The notes under the pieces: generated by a model
What the model saw: only the letters and a program-made list of their open reading frames with translations
What the model was told of the DNA's origin: nothing
Databases searched by the model: none
Made by a program: the position numbers and the translations under genes
Part shown: positions 17,240 through 26,238 of the stretch, piece by piece
Position numbering within the stretch: the first letter of the stretch is position 1
Layout: each line of letters opens with the position of its first letter
Assembly (NCBI GenBank): GCA_947474675.1
Contig: CANJKA010000003.1
Location: forward strand, 1-64,000
Length of the DNA stretch: 64,000 bases
Direction: 5' to 3'
DNA from: Flavobacteriales bacterium
GTDB lineage: Bacteria > Bacteroidota > Bacteroidia > Flavobacteriales_D > Crocinitomicaceae

Positions 17240-18082
17240 ATGGAAACTTCAGAATTGAAAAAAGTAGCTTCACAAGTTAGAAGAGATATTGTAAGAATGG
17301 TATCAGCAGTAAATTCGGGTCATCCTGGTGGGTCTTTAGGTTGTGCTGATTTTTTGACAGTTTTGTATTTTGATACGATGAAACATAATTCTTCTGAATT
17401 TTCAATGAATGCAATTAATGAAGATGTTTTTTATTTATCAAACGGACATATTTCTCCAGTTTTTTATAGTGTTTTGGCAAGGTCAGGCTATTTCCCTGTT
17501 CCTGAATTAGCAACATTTAGAAAAATTGGTACTCGTTTACAAGGTCATCCTGCTACAGATAAAAAATTACCAGGTGTAAGAATGGCTTCAGGTTCTTTAG
17601 GTCAAGGACTTTCAAATGCTTTAGGTACTTGTCAAACAAAAAAATTAAATGGTGATAACTCTATCGTTTATACTTTGCATGGAGATGGTGAATTGCAAGA
17701 AGGTCAAATTTGGGAAGCTGCAATGTATGCTAGTGCAAATAAAATCGATAATTTAATTACCACTATTGATTTAAATGGTCGTCAAATTGATGGGGATACT
17801 GAACAAGTTTTGTCTTTAGGTAATCTTGCACATAAATGGCAAGCTTTTGGTTGGGAAGTTTTAGAAATGGATGGACATAATATAGATGAAATAAAATCTA
17901 CATTAAATAAAGCAAAATCTATGACTGGAAATGGTAAACCAATTGTTATTATTATGAAGACTGAAATGGGGCAAGGTGTTGATTATATGATGGGGTCTCA
18001 TAAATGGCATGGTGTTGCACCTAATCCTGAACAATTAATTCTAGCTTTGAATCAATTAGAAGAAACATTAGGCGATTATTAA
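17240..18082 (+). CDS. transketolase, N-terminal (thiamine-diphosphate) subunit
   Basis: This 280-residue protein is the thiamine-diphosphate-binding half of a split transketolase, an enzyme of the non-oxidative pentose phosphate pathway. Motifs include VNSGHPGGSLG (about residues 23-33), GHPATDKKLPGV, and GDGELQEGQIWEA (metal/cofactor site, about 151-163). Length is normal for split N subunits. The C-terminal subunit is encoded 1.4 kb downstream (19448-20401), but an unrelated vWA-domain gene sits between them, starting 1 base after this stop. The two subunits must associate to form the active site. Confidence 0.94.
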   Translation: METSELKKVASQVRRDIVRMVSAVNSGHPGGSLGCADFLTVLYFDTMKHNSSEFSMNAINEDVFYLSNGHISPVFYSVLARSGYFPVPELATFRKIGTRLQGHPATDKKLPGVRMASGSLGQGLSNALGTCQTKKLNGDNSIVYTLHGDGELQEGQIWEAAMYASANKIDNLITTIDLNGRQIDGDTEQVLSLGNLAHKWQAFGWEVLEMDGHNIDEIKSTLNKAKSMTGNGKPIVIIMKTEMGQGVDYMMGSHKWHGVAPNPEQLILALNQLEETLGDY

Positions 18083-18083
18083 T

Positions 18084-19436
18084 TTGAAGAAAGTTCTCTT
18101 TATATCATTTTTACTTTTAAGTTCATTTTCAAATGGACAAAAATTAACGCGAATATTATTTATTTTAGACGCGTCTAATAGTATGAATGCTAAATGGACA
18201 ACTGATCAAACAAGAATTCAGGCAGCTAAAGAATTATTAGCGAATGCGATTGATAGTTTGGTAGGAACACCAAATCTGGAAGTTGCATTGAGAGTATATG
18301 GACATCAATCTCCAATTACTTTAACTTCTCAAGATTGTGCGGACACGAAATTAGAAGTCCCTTTTTCAAAAGATAATTTCACTAAGATAAAATATAGAAT
18401 TAAATCGATAGAAGCAAAAGGAACAACTCCTATTGCTCGTTCATTAGAGGCTGCAGCTTCTGATTTCCCAGATACAAATTCGATCAATATTATTATTCTT
18501 ATAACTGATGGATTAGAAGCGTGTGATAATGATCCATGTGTTATAGCTAAAAAATTGCATGACAAAGGAGTAAGGGTAACTCCTTTTGTTATTGGTTTAG
18601 GAATGGATTTATCGTATTTAGATAAATTTAAATGTATTGGAACATATGCTGAAGCGGAAAATAAAGAGACGTTTAAAAATGTGTTAAACAGTGTTATTAA
18701 TAAAGCTTTGGGTAATACTACTGTCCAAATTAATCTAAATAACATTAATAAAATTCCTTTGGAGACGGATGTTACAATGTTTTTGTATAAAGCTGGTACA
18801 TTTGAATTAAAATATACTTTTACGCATACTTTAAACAAATTTAATAATCCAGATACGTTAATATTAGATCCGACGATCAGTTATGATCTGGTGGTAAATA
18901 CAACACCTAAACTTGAACTGAAAGGAATTGTTATTAAGAAATACGTTCACAATACAATTGTTGTTGATGCTCCACAAGGATATGTCAATGTTCGATTTAT
19001 TAATTCATTAAAGCCTTATTCTATTGAAACAAGAGTTATGCTAAAAGAATCAAATCGAACTTTAAATGTTCAACCAATTAATGCTTCTGGTAAATATTTA
19101 ATAGGTAAATATGATGTTGAAGTTTTGACTCTACCTAGAATTAATTTAAGTGTAGAAGTAACTCAAAGTGCAACTAAATTTATTGATATTCCAGCACCTG
19201 GGCATTTTAATTATAGTTTAAGTCATTTAATTGTAGGACAGATTTTTGTTAAAAAAGAGGATGACTCTTTCGAATGGGTTTGTAATATAGATCAAAATAC
19301 AAAATCAGGTCAATGGCAATTACAACCAGGTAATTATCGTTTGGTTTATAGACGAAAAATCAGTAAAAACACCTTACAAACTAGTCAACTAGATTTTAGA
19401 ATTACATCAAATAAAACATTTTCAATAACTTTATAA
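18084..19436 (+). CDS. exported von Willebrand factor A domain protein
   Basis: A 450-residue exported protein. The signal peptide is MKKVLFISFLLLSSFSNGQ, which is kept only if translation begins at the TTG at 18084; the next ATG falls inside the vWA domain. The vWA domain (about 22-200) has an intact metal-ion-dependent adhesion site: Asp29-Ser31-Ser33, a Thr in KGTTPIARSL, and the Asp of ITDGLEACD. The C-terminal 240 residues look like beta-sandwich repeats with no family I recognise. It is wedged between the two transketolase subunit genes, 1 base after the first and 11 before the second. Periplasmic or surface protein binding is the likely role; a metabolic one is not expected. Confidence 0.85.
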   Translation: MKKVLFISFLLLSSFSNGQKLTRILFILDASNSMNAKWTTDQTRIQAAKELLANAIDSLVGTPNLEVALRVYGHQSPITLTSQDCADTKLEVPFSKDNFTKIKYRIKSIEAKGTTPIARSLEAAASDFPDTNSINIIILITDGLEACDNDPCVIAKKLHDKGVRVTPFVIGLGMDLSYLDKFKCIGTYAEAENKETFKNVLNSVINKALGNTTVQINLNNINKIPLETDVTMFLYKAGTFELKYTFTHTLNKFNNPDTLILDPTISYDLVVNTTPKLELKGIVIKKYVHNTIVVDAPQGYVNVRFINSLKPYSIETRVMLKESNRTLNVQPINASGKYLIGKYDVEVLTLPRINLSVEVTQSATKFIDIPAPGHFNYSLSHLIVGQIFVKKEDDSFEWVCNIDQNTKSGQWQLQPGNYRLVYRRKISKNTLQTSQLDFRITSNKTFSITL

Positions 19437-19447
19437 ATAATAACATC

Positions 19448-20401
19448 ATGATTGATATTGTAGTAACAGGGAATAAAGATACTCGTTCAGGTTTTGGAGA
19501 GGGTTTGTTAGAATTAGCTAAAACAAATAAAGACGTTGTTGCTTTATGTGCTGATTTAATTGGTTCTTTAAAAATGGACGCTTTTAAAGCTGAAGCTCCA
19601 GAACGTTTTTTTCAAATGGGAATCGCTGAAGCGAATATGATTGGAATGGCTGCAGGGATGACAGTCGGAGGAAAAATTCCTTTTACTGGTACTTTCGCAG
19701 TGTTTTCTACAGGTCGAGTTTATGATCAAATTAGACAATCAGTAGCATATTCTAAAAAAAATGTGAAAATTTGTGCTTCTCATGCTGGAGTTACTTTAGG
19801 TGAAGATGGGGCAACTCATCAAATTCTAGAAGACATAGGAATGATGAAAATGCTTCCAAATATGACAGTGGTTGTTCCTTGTGATTTCAATCAAACCAAA
19901 CAAGCAACAATTGCTATAGCAGCATATGAAGGGCCTGTTTATCTTCGTTTTGGGAGACCAGTTATGCCAATTTTTATTAAAGAAGATGCTGATTTCGTAA
20001 TTGGGAAAGCAGATGTTCTTATTGAAGGAACTGATTGTACGATCATTGCTTGTGGACATTTAGTATGGAAATCTATTGAAGCTGCTCGTATTTTAGAGGC
20101 ACAAGGAATCTCAGTTGAATTAATAAATATGCACACGATTAAACCTTTGGACGTTCAAGCAGTCTTAAAATCAATTACTAAAACAAAATGTGTTGTAACA
20201 GCTGAAGAACATATGATCAACGGTGGTCTAGGTGATTCAATTGCTCAAGTTCTGATTCAAAATTTGTTAGTGCCTCAAGAATACGTTGGAGTAAATGATA
20301 CTTTCGGAGAAAGTGGAAATCCAATGGAATTGATGACTAAGTTTGGAATAGATACACAAAATGTTGTTGATGCAGTTTTAAAAGTTATAAAAAGAAAATA
20401 G
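19448..20401 (+). CDS. transketolase, C-terminal (pyrimidine-binding) subunit
   Basis: This 317-residue protein has the transketolase pyrimidine domain (about 5-165) with GIAEANMIGMAAGM, whose Glu activates the thiamine ring, and FTGTFAVFSTGRVYDQIRQS written here as its ends FTGTFAVF and VYDQIRQS. The transketolase C-domain follows (about 185-310, VTAEEHMINGGLGD). It completes the split enzyme with the product of 17240-18082. The ECF sigma gene begins 4 bases after its stop, so the run continues as one transcript. Confidence 0.94.
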   Translation: MIDIVVTGNKDTRSGFGEGLLELAKTNKDVVALCADLIGSLKMDAFKAEAPERFFQMGIAEANMIGMAAGMTVGGKIPFTGTFAVFSTGRVYDQIRQSVAYSKKNVKICASHAGVTLGEDGATHQILEDIGMMKMLPNMTVVVPCDFNQTKQATIAIAAYEGPVYLRFGRPVMPIFIKEDADFVIGKADVLIEGTDCTIIACGHLVWKSIEAARILEAQGISVELINMHTIKPLDVQAVLKSITKTKCVVTAEEHMINGGLGDSIAQVLIQNLLVPQEYVGVNDTFGESGNPMELMTKFGIDTQNVVDAVLKVIKRK

Positions 20402-20405
20402 ATCT

Positions 20406-20969
20406 ATGATAAAGCACCCTGACGATAACGAAATATTAAATTTGTTTAAGCAGGGTGCTTCATCTTCTGAGAAAGCATTTACTCAGATTTCTCAAAAATT
20501 TGGCAAACAATTATATTGGCAAATTAGAAGAATCACTAAAAATCATGAACATACAAACGATATATTGCAAAATGTCTTTGTTAAGATTTGGCTTAATTTA
20601 TCGGGGTTCAATGCACAATCTTCTCTTTATTCTTGGATGTATAGAATCGCGAGAAATGAGACGATTACTTTTTTAGAAAAGGAAAAGAAAAATTCGAGTA
20701 TTGATATAGATGATTCATTGGTAGAGATAATTGCGGGCCATGCTTCTTTAGATACTCATAATGCAGAAGAAATTAGTGAGTTGTTGATGAAGGCTATCGA
20801 AATTTTACCTGAAAAACAAGCCTTGGTTTTTCAATTAAAATATTTTGAAGATTTAAAATATAGTGAAATTTCAGCACAATTAGGTACTAGTGAAGGTGCT
20901 TTAAAAGCAAATTATTTTCATGCTGTCCAAAAAATTCAAGATTTTATTTTAAGTAAATTAAACTATTAA
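20406..20969 (+). CDS. ECF-family RNA polymerase sigma factor
   Basis: A 187-residue ECF sigma factor. Region 2 covers about residues 20-90 (HTNDILQNVFVKIWLNL, then LYSWMYRIARNETI), and region 4 about 125-180 (LPEKQALVFQLKYFEDLKY shown by its ends LPEKQALVF and FEDLKYSEIS, then SEGALKANYFHAVQKI). This is the Bacteroidota group often paired with membrane anti-sigma proteins. The next gene, 22 bases on, encodes a small membrane protein that fits that role, and a Spy-like protein follows. It is probably co-transcribed with transketolase. Confidence 0.92.
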   Translation: MIKHPDDNEILNLFKQGASSSEKAFTQISQKFGKQLYWQIRRITKNHEHTNDILQNVFVKIWLNLSGFNAQSSLYSWMYRIARNETITFLEKEKKNSSIDIDDSLVEIIAGHASLDTHNAEEISELLMKAIEILPEKQALVFQLKYFEDLKYSEISAQLGTSEGALKANYFHAVQKIQDFILSKLNY

Positions 20970-20991
20970 GAATTTTAAAAGTCAAAGATAT

Positions 20992-21507
20992 ATGGAAACG
21001 AAAAAGGATATATTAGAATTCATTAGGCCAAGGGAAAGAGAAGTGATTGATACTGATTATTTTTCTTCTTTAGCTGCTAATGCTATTCTTTTAGCTGAGA
21101 AACAAAAATCAAAAACTAAAAGAAAAATAATTAGAAGATCTTTATTTTGGATTTCTAGTGCTGCCGCAATTATTTTTGTAATTATTAGGTTAGATTCACC
21201 TATAGAGCCTGTAAAATGTGATTTTAATTCAATTTCAAAAACTGAATTATATTCTTATATCGATAAAAATATTGATGAGTTTGATGAAAATCTTATTGCT
21301 CATTATTTAAAAAATGATTATATTGATACGACAAAAAAAATAAACACTAGTTCTCCAATTGAAATAAATTCAAACCAGCCTTCTGAAATAGAGCACGATA
21401 AAAACGATCTTGATTTGTTTGAAAATGTAAATAAAGAAGATATTTTAAAATATTTAGAAACGGAAGGGATTACTATAGAGGAACTAGAAGAATCTGTTAA
21501 AGGTTAA
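20992..21507 (+). CDS. small single-span membrane protein, putative anti-sigma factor
   Basis: A 171-residue protein. A charged N-terminal cytoplasmic segment of about 50 residues is followed by one membrane span (about 54-68, SLFWISSAAAIIFVII) and an acidic extracytoplasmic tail. It has no recognisable enzymatic or zinc anti-sigma motif. Position and topology, directly after an ECF sigma gene and before a Spy-like gene, match anti-sigma factors in Bacteroidota. This assignment rests on context. Confidence 0.7.
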   Translation: METKKDILEFIRPREREVIDTDYFSSLAANAILLAEKQKSKTKRKIIRRSLFWISSAAAIIFVIIRLDSPIEPVKCDFNSISKTELYSYIDKNIDEFDENLIAHYLKNDYIDTTKKINTSSPIEINSNQPSEIEHDKNDLDLFENVNKEDILKYLETEGITIEELEESVKG

Positions 21508-21521
21508 TTAATATAAAAGCC

Positions 21522-22037
21522 ATGAATACAATTAAACAAATAAGCAAATTTAGAATATTAATTTTATTGATATCTTTTCTGTTTTTAGGATTTTCAACTT
21601 TTTCTCAAAATGAAGTTGATTCTTCTAAACAAGGGAAAATAGAACTTTTAAAAATTGCATATATCACGAAAGAATTGAATTTAACGCCTGCACAATCTGA
21701 AAAGTTTTGGCCTATTTATAATGAGATGAATTCGAAAATTATTGAAAATCAAAAATCGAAAAGGAAAATTGTAAAAGAACTTAAGTTAAATTCGTCGACA
21801 TTAAAACCAGAGGATATTAAGAAAAAATTAGAAACAGTTTTTGATTGTGATGCTATAGAGTCAGCTATTAAAAAAGAGTATTTTAACAAACTTTCTTTAG
21901 TGATTGGTTATCAAAAAGTTGTTCAACTTTTAAATGTAGAACAACAATTTAAACGTGAATTATTAAAACGTTTAAATCAACAAAATAATCAAGGGGGGCA
22001 AAAAAAAGGAAATGGTCAAGGTCGACCAATGAAATGA
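21522..22037 (+). CDS. Spy/CpxP-like periplasmic protein of an ECF system
   Basis: This 171-residue exported protein has a signal peptide (about 12-30, cleavage near STFSQ) and a helical, charged mature part. LNLTPAQSEKFWPIYNEM carries the LTxxQ-like motif of Spy/CpxP proteins, which bind unfolded or metal-stressed proteins and sense envelope stress. The C-terminus ends in a Gln/Asn/Gly-rich tail. Third in a sigma/anti-sigma/Spy-like set, it probably supplies the periplasmic sensing step. That regulatory link is inference. Confidence 0.8.
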   Translation: MNTIKQISKFRILILLISFLFLGFSTFSQNEVDSSKQGKIELLKIAYITKELNLTPAQSEKFWPIYNEMNSKIIENQKSKRKIVKELKLNSSTLKPEDIKKKLETVFDCDAIESAIKKEYFNKLSLVIGYQKVVQLLNVEQQFKRELLKRLNQQNNQGGQKKGNGQGRPMK

Positions 22038-22044
22038 CAATAAG

Positions 22045-23232
22045 ATGAATAAACAAAATACATATCTTGAATATCAAGGTCAAACTAATCAAAATCCTTT
22101 TTTAATTGATGTAGATCGTGCAGATGGTATTTATATTTTTGATAAAGAAGGAAAATCATATATGGATATGATTGCAGGTGTAGCAGTAAATAATATTGGA
22201 CATTGTCATCCGAAAGTAAAAGAGGCAATGAAAACACAAATTGATAATTATTTACATGTAATGGTTTATGGTGAATTTATTCAAGATTCTCAATTAAATT
22301 TTGCTGTAAAATTATCTTCAATACTGCCCGACTCTTTAAATTGTGTGTATACCGTAAATTCTGGTACCGAAGCAAATGAGGCGGCTTTAAAATTAGTTAA
22401 ACGCGTGACAGGAAGATCAGAATTAGTTTCGTTTAGAGGATCTTATCATGGTTCTACTCATGGCTCAATGTCAGTTTCAGGAAACGAAGTGAAAAAACAA
22501 TCGTTTCGACCTTTATTACCAGATGTAAGATTTTTACAATTTAATTCAATAGTTGATTTACAAAATATAACAAACAAAACGGCAGGTGTAATTATTGAAA
22601 CGGTTCAAGGAGATGCAGGTGTTCGTATTCCTGATATTAGCTTTCTGAAAGCTTTAAGAGCTAGGTGTTCTGAAGTTGGTGCATTGCTTATTTTTGATGA
22701 AATTCAATGTGGTATGGGACGAACTGGAAAAATGTTTGCATTTGAGCATTTTGAGGTAGTACCGGATGTTTTGACATTAGGGAAAGCTTTGGGAGGAGGT
22801 ATGCCAATTGGAGCATTAGTTTCTTCGAAGAAATTGTTGAACGAGTTTACCTACAATCCAATGTTAGGTCATATTACTACTTTTGGTGGTCATCCAGTAA
22901 TTTGTGCTGCTGCTCATGCTTGTATAGAAGTATTTGAGAAGGAAATTGATTTTTTAGAAGTGAATCGTCTAGGTCAGTTATTGGAAGAATTAATTAAGAC
23001 TGATCCTGAAATTAAAGAAGTAAGACGAATCGGTCAGATGTTTGCTTTTGATATGGAATCTTTCGAAAGAGTTGAAAGAGTGGTGAGTAGATGTTTAGAA
23101 TTAGGACTAATTAGTTTTTGGTTCTTGTCTCATCCGTATAGTTTTAGATTATCACCTCCATTGACTATATCTGAAAAAGAAATAAGAAAAGCAGCTGCAA
23201 TTATTTTGCAAGCAATAAACGAGACGAGATAA
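22045..23232 (+). CDS. class III PLP-dependent aminotransferase
   Basis: A 395-residue fold-type I enzyme. NSGTEANEAALKL (about 107-119) binds the cofactor phosphate, LIFDEIQCGMGRTG holds the Asp that pairs with the PLP nitrogen, and the Schiff-base Lys is in TLGKALGGGMPIG (about residue 248). The family includes acetylornithine, ornithine and 4-aminobutyrate aminotransferases. No arginine-synthesis neighbours are present, so the substrate is left open. The start is 7 bases after the Spy-like gene, and acpH follows 24 bases after its stop. Confidence 0.9.
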   Translation: MNKQNTYLEYQGQTNQNPFLIDVDRADGIYIFDKEGKSYMDMIAGVAVNNIGHCHPKVKEAMKTQIDNYLHVMVYGEFIQDSQLNFAVKLSSILPDSLNCVYTVNSGTEANEAALKLVKRVTGRSELVSFRGSYHGSTHGSMSVSGNEVKKQSFRPLLPDVRFLQFNSIVDLQNITNKTAGVIIETVQGDAGVRIPDISFLKALRARCSEVGALLIFDEIQCGMGRTGKMFAFEHFEVVPDVLTLGKALGGGMPIGALVSSKKLLNEFTYNPMLGHITTFGGHPVICAAAHACIEVFEKEIDFLEVNRLGQLLEELIKTDPEIKEVRRIGQMFAFDMESFERVERVVSRCLELGLISFWFLSHPYSFRLSPPLTISEKEIRKAAAIILQAINETR

Positions 23233-23256
23233 TTGACTTTATTTTTAATTCTAAGT

Positions 23257-23826
23257 ATGAATTTTCTAGGGCATCTTTATTTTTCAGACAATGATTTAGC
23301 TTTGATGCAGGCGAATATATTTGGTGATTTTGTTAAAGGAAAAGATTTAAGCCGTTTTCCAATAAAGATGCAGGAGGGAATTCTTCTTCATCGAAAAATT
23401 GATAGTTATATTGATACTCATCCTTCGGTAATTCTGTTGCTGCATAGATTGTATTCTGACTTACCTAAAGTCGCTGGAATTGCTGTTGATTTATATTTTG
23501 ACCATTTATTAGCAAAAAACTGGAAAGACTTTCATACTAAGGATTTAGATGTCTTTATAAATCAGTTTTATGCTTCGATTGATACTTCGAATGAAAATTA
23601 TTCAAGTAAATATTTTTATATGCTTGAAAAAATGCAAGAAAAAAATTGGCTTTTTCAATATCAATTTCTGGATGGATTAGATAAATCGTGTCATGGAGTA
23701 TCAAGAAGAATTTCTTTCGAAAATAAATTATCAATTGGAGTTGATGTCTTTAAAAAATTTGAAAAGGAAATCGAATATGCCTTTTTTGAATATATGAAAG
23801 ATGCTAAAATTGTTTTTAAAAGCTAA
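23257..23826 (+). CDS. acyl carrier protein phosphodiesterase (AcpH family)
   Basis: A 189-residue HD-like fold protein of the AcpH/DUF479 family, which removes 4'-phosphopantetheine from acyl carrier protein. The N-terminus MNFLGHLYFSD and GNIF-like NIFGDFVKGKDL, then LLHRKIDSYIDTHP, are the family signatures with the metal-binding His and Asp. I chose ATG 23257; a TTG at 23233 would add eight non-conserved residues. Its last 11 bases overlap the end of the opposing outer-membrane protein gene. Confidence 0.88.
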   Translation: MNFLGHLYFSDNDLALMQANIFGDFVKGKDLSRFPIKMQEGILLHRKIDSYIDTHPSVILLLHRLYSDLPKVAGIAVDLYFDHLLAKNWKDFHTKDLDVFINQFYASIDTSNENYSSKYFYMLEKMQEKNWLFQYQFLDGLDKSCHGVSRRISFENKLSIGVDVFKKFEKEIEYAFFEYMKDAKIVFKS

Positions 23827-24538
23827 TGAATGCTGTTCTTTTTCCACATGTTGATTTAGCTATTTGTCCAAGGGAATAATTTAATTCAAATAAAAATTGA
23901 ATAGCTATTGGATGGGTTCTAGCATTTGATATAATATCGGTGTAGTTTGTAAGTGGGTAGTTACTAGATGAGTAGTTTCTAGAAGTTAAATTACTAAATG
24001 TGTAATGAATTCGCATTCCCATTGAAAGAGAGAGGTTGTCATTTCCGAAAATATATCCACCAAATCCAAAAACAGCACTAGCTAAGTTTTTATTAAGAAC
24101 TTTTTGAGCTGATTCTGAAAGAATCAATTCTAACTCATCAATTATTTCACCTTTTTTGAAAACAGAAAATTCAGGTCCAATTTCTACATATTGTGAACCT
24201 TTTGTGTTTCTATATAAAGTAGCAAATGTTAAAGTAGAGTAATTAATTGAATATTTAAATGACTCTTTTGACGTTGAAATACCTGATTGAAGAAAAGAAT
24301 ATTGGTTATTAGCAAATGATCCATCTAGAGTTAAAGAATGGATTGAACCCCAATTTAGTCCAATTTTACCCCCCATAAAATTGTTAACACCTGGATTAAC
24401 GCTTAGTCTTTGGTCTTTTGAAAGTGTTTTATTTATGAGATATCCAGTACCAATTCCACCTTTAATACCTGCGTCAAACCATAATTGGCTATGTGCTGTA
24501 TTGGAAATAATAAAAAATATGGAAAATAGAAATTTCAT
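23816..24538 (-). CDS. outer-membrane beta-barrel protein (PorT-like size)
   Basis: A 240-residue exported protein with a signal peptide (about 1-17, cleavage near AHSQ) and a mature part of alternating hydrophobic strands and Gly/Asn/Ser turns (WFDAGIKGGIGTGYL, VFGFGGYIFGND), typical of small 8-strand barrels in Bacteroidota. The C-terminal tail after the last strand is basic and has a Cys. Function is not assigned. It runs against acpH with an 11-base tail-to-tail overlap. A -7-like box TAATTTTG lies on the minus strand at 24564-24571. Confidence 0.65.
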   Translation of the reverse strand: MKFLFSIFFIISNTAHSQLWFDAGIKGGIGTGYLINKTLSKDQRLSVNPGVNNFMGGKIGLNWGSIHSLTLDGSFANNQYSFLQSGISTSKESFKYSINYSTLTFATLYRNTKGSQYVEIGPEFSVFKKGEIIDELELILSESAQKVLNKNLASAVFGFGGYIFGNDNLSLSMGMRIHYTFSNLTSRNYSSSNYPLTNYTDIISNARTHPIAIQFLFELNYSLGQIAKSTCGKRTAFISF

Positions 24539-24708
24539 TTGATTTATATGTACAAGTTAACGACAAAATTACATATTTATTGGTTGATTTAATATTTATT
24601 ATCAAGTATTTTTCTATCTTAAAATGTAAAGAATGAAACCTAATTGTATTTTAGTCGTAGGAGAATCTTAAAGAAGGCTATAATTGCCTTTTATTCAACG
24701 TGTATAGG

Positions 24709-26187
24709 ATGCAAAGATTTAATGATTTTTTATTTTTCATTTTAGTAAAGAATAGGATTAAAACAATTTACGCGTTATTAATTGTTTTAATTTTTACATT
24801 TATTTATGATAGAATTTCTGTTAATAGAGATTTATCTGTCAATTCAGTATATGCAAATTCTGTTCGCTTTGATTTGCCAGAAATTCTTAAAAAGGGAAAA
24901 ATAACAGTTTTAGCGGAAAATAGTTCAACTTCATTTTTTATTTATAGAGGTAAAAAAATGGGTTTTGAATATGAAGTTTTAAAAGAATTTGCCAATGAAT
25001 TAGGGGTAGAGCTTGAAGTGAAAATAGTAGATAATCTAGATGATATTACAAAACGTTTAAATGAAGGTGAAGGGGACATTGTTGCTTGTAATTATACTGT
25101 AACAAAGGATAGATGTAAGGAAATTGATTTTTCGATTCCAACAATGAGAACAAATCAGGTCTTAATTCAACGAAAACCTAAAAATTGGGAAAAAATGGAA
25201 ACATATCAGTGGAAAGAAAAAATGTTAGTGGATCCTTCTCAATTATTTCAGAAAAAAATTCATGTTTGGAGAAATTCAAGCTATTATCAACGTTTAATTC
25301 ATTTACAAGAAGAGATTGGTGATACTATTTATATTCAAGAACAAGATGGAAGAACTGGAGCTGAAGAATTAATTGAAATGGTTTCTGAGGGGATGATTGA
25401 TTATACAGTTACTGAAGCCAATTTAGCACGAATCAATTTAAGATTTTATGATAATTTAGACATTGATTTAAGTTTATCAATTAAGCAAAAAATTGCTTTT
25501 GGATTACGCAAATCTAGCCCTTTGTTGAAGGCTCGAATAGATAAGTGGCTAGAAAGCTACATGAGAAAAACGGCTTTTAAATATATCAAACATAAATATT
25601 ACGATATTACGCAAGTATCAACTGCAATTAAAACAGAATTTAGAAGTTTAAAAGGTGGAGAATTATCGATTTATGATTCTTATTTCAAATCTTCAGCAAA
25701 AAAATATGGCTGGGATTGGAGACTATTAGCTTCACTTTCATATCAGGAATCTAAATTTAATCCAAATGCTATATCTTTTGGAGGTGCATATAGTATGATG
25801 CAATTTATGCCAGGAACAGGACCTAAATATGGTGTATTCCCTTATTCAGCTCCTCAAACACAAATTATGGGTGGGATGAGAAAATTAAGCGACGATTATA
25901 TTTCTTGGTCGGTAATTCCTGACAAAGTTCAAAGACAAAAATTTACGATTGCAACGTATAATTCAGGAAGAAGTCATGTTGAAGATGCTCGATATTTAGC
26001 TGGAAAACACGGGTTAAATCCAAATGTATGGGATGATAATGTTGAAATAATGATGCTAAATTTATCTAAGAAAGAATATTATCGTGATGCAGGTGTGAAA
26101 AGTGGTGCAGCAAAAGGGTCTGTGACTCATCGTTATGTACGTGAAATATTTAGTAGATATGAAATGTATTCAACGCTTTATCATTAA
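24709..26187 (+). CDS. MltF-like membrane-bound lytic transglycosylase with solute-binding domain
   Basis: This 492-residue protein has one N-terminal membrane span (about 12-32), a periplasmic SBP_bac_3-type domain (about 48-300) and a C-terminal SLT lysozyme-like domain. The SLT part contains SYQESKFNPNAISFGGAYSM (catalytic Glu347), then MQFMPGTGPKYG and ATYNSGRSHVEDA. This is the MltF layout, which cleaves peptidoglycan to 1,6-anhydro products and may be tuned by a bound peptide. I start at ATG 24709 in preference to a GTG three codons upstream. It stands alone before miaA. Confidence 0.9.
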   Translation: MQRFNDFLFFILVKNRIKTIYALLIVLIFTFIYDRISVNRDLSVNSVYANSVRFDLPEILKKGKITVLAENSSTSFFIYRGKKMGFEYEVLKEFANELGVELEVKIVDNLDDITKRLNEGEGDIVACNYTVTKDRCKEIDFSIPTMRTNQVLIQRKPKNWEKMETYQWKEKMLVDPSQLFQKKIHVWRNSSYYQRLIHLQEEIGDTIYIQEQDGRTGAEELIEMVSEGMIDYTVTEANLARINLRFYDNLDIDLSLSIKQKIAFGLRKSSPLLKARIDKWLESYMRKTAFKYIKHKYYDITQVSTAIKTEFRSLKGGELSIYDSYFKSSAKKYGWDWRLLASLSYQESKFNPNAISFGGAYSMMQFMPGTGPKYGVFPYSAPQTQIMGGMRKLSDDYISWSVIPDKVQRQKFTIATYNSGRSHVEDARYLAGKHGLNPNVWDDNVEIMMLNLSKKEYYRDAGVKSGAAKGSVTHRYVREIFSRYEMYSTLYH

Positions 26188-26238
26188 TAATTTAACTATT
26201 TTGTTTAACTCTTTTGATGATTTTAGTTTATTTACTGA

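Noticed and set aside
18329-18838. 169-codon minus-strand frame inside the vWA gene
   Set aside because: Antisense to a domain with intact MIDAS residues; no promoter or family.
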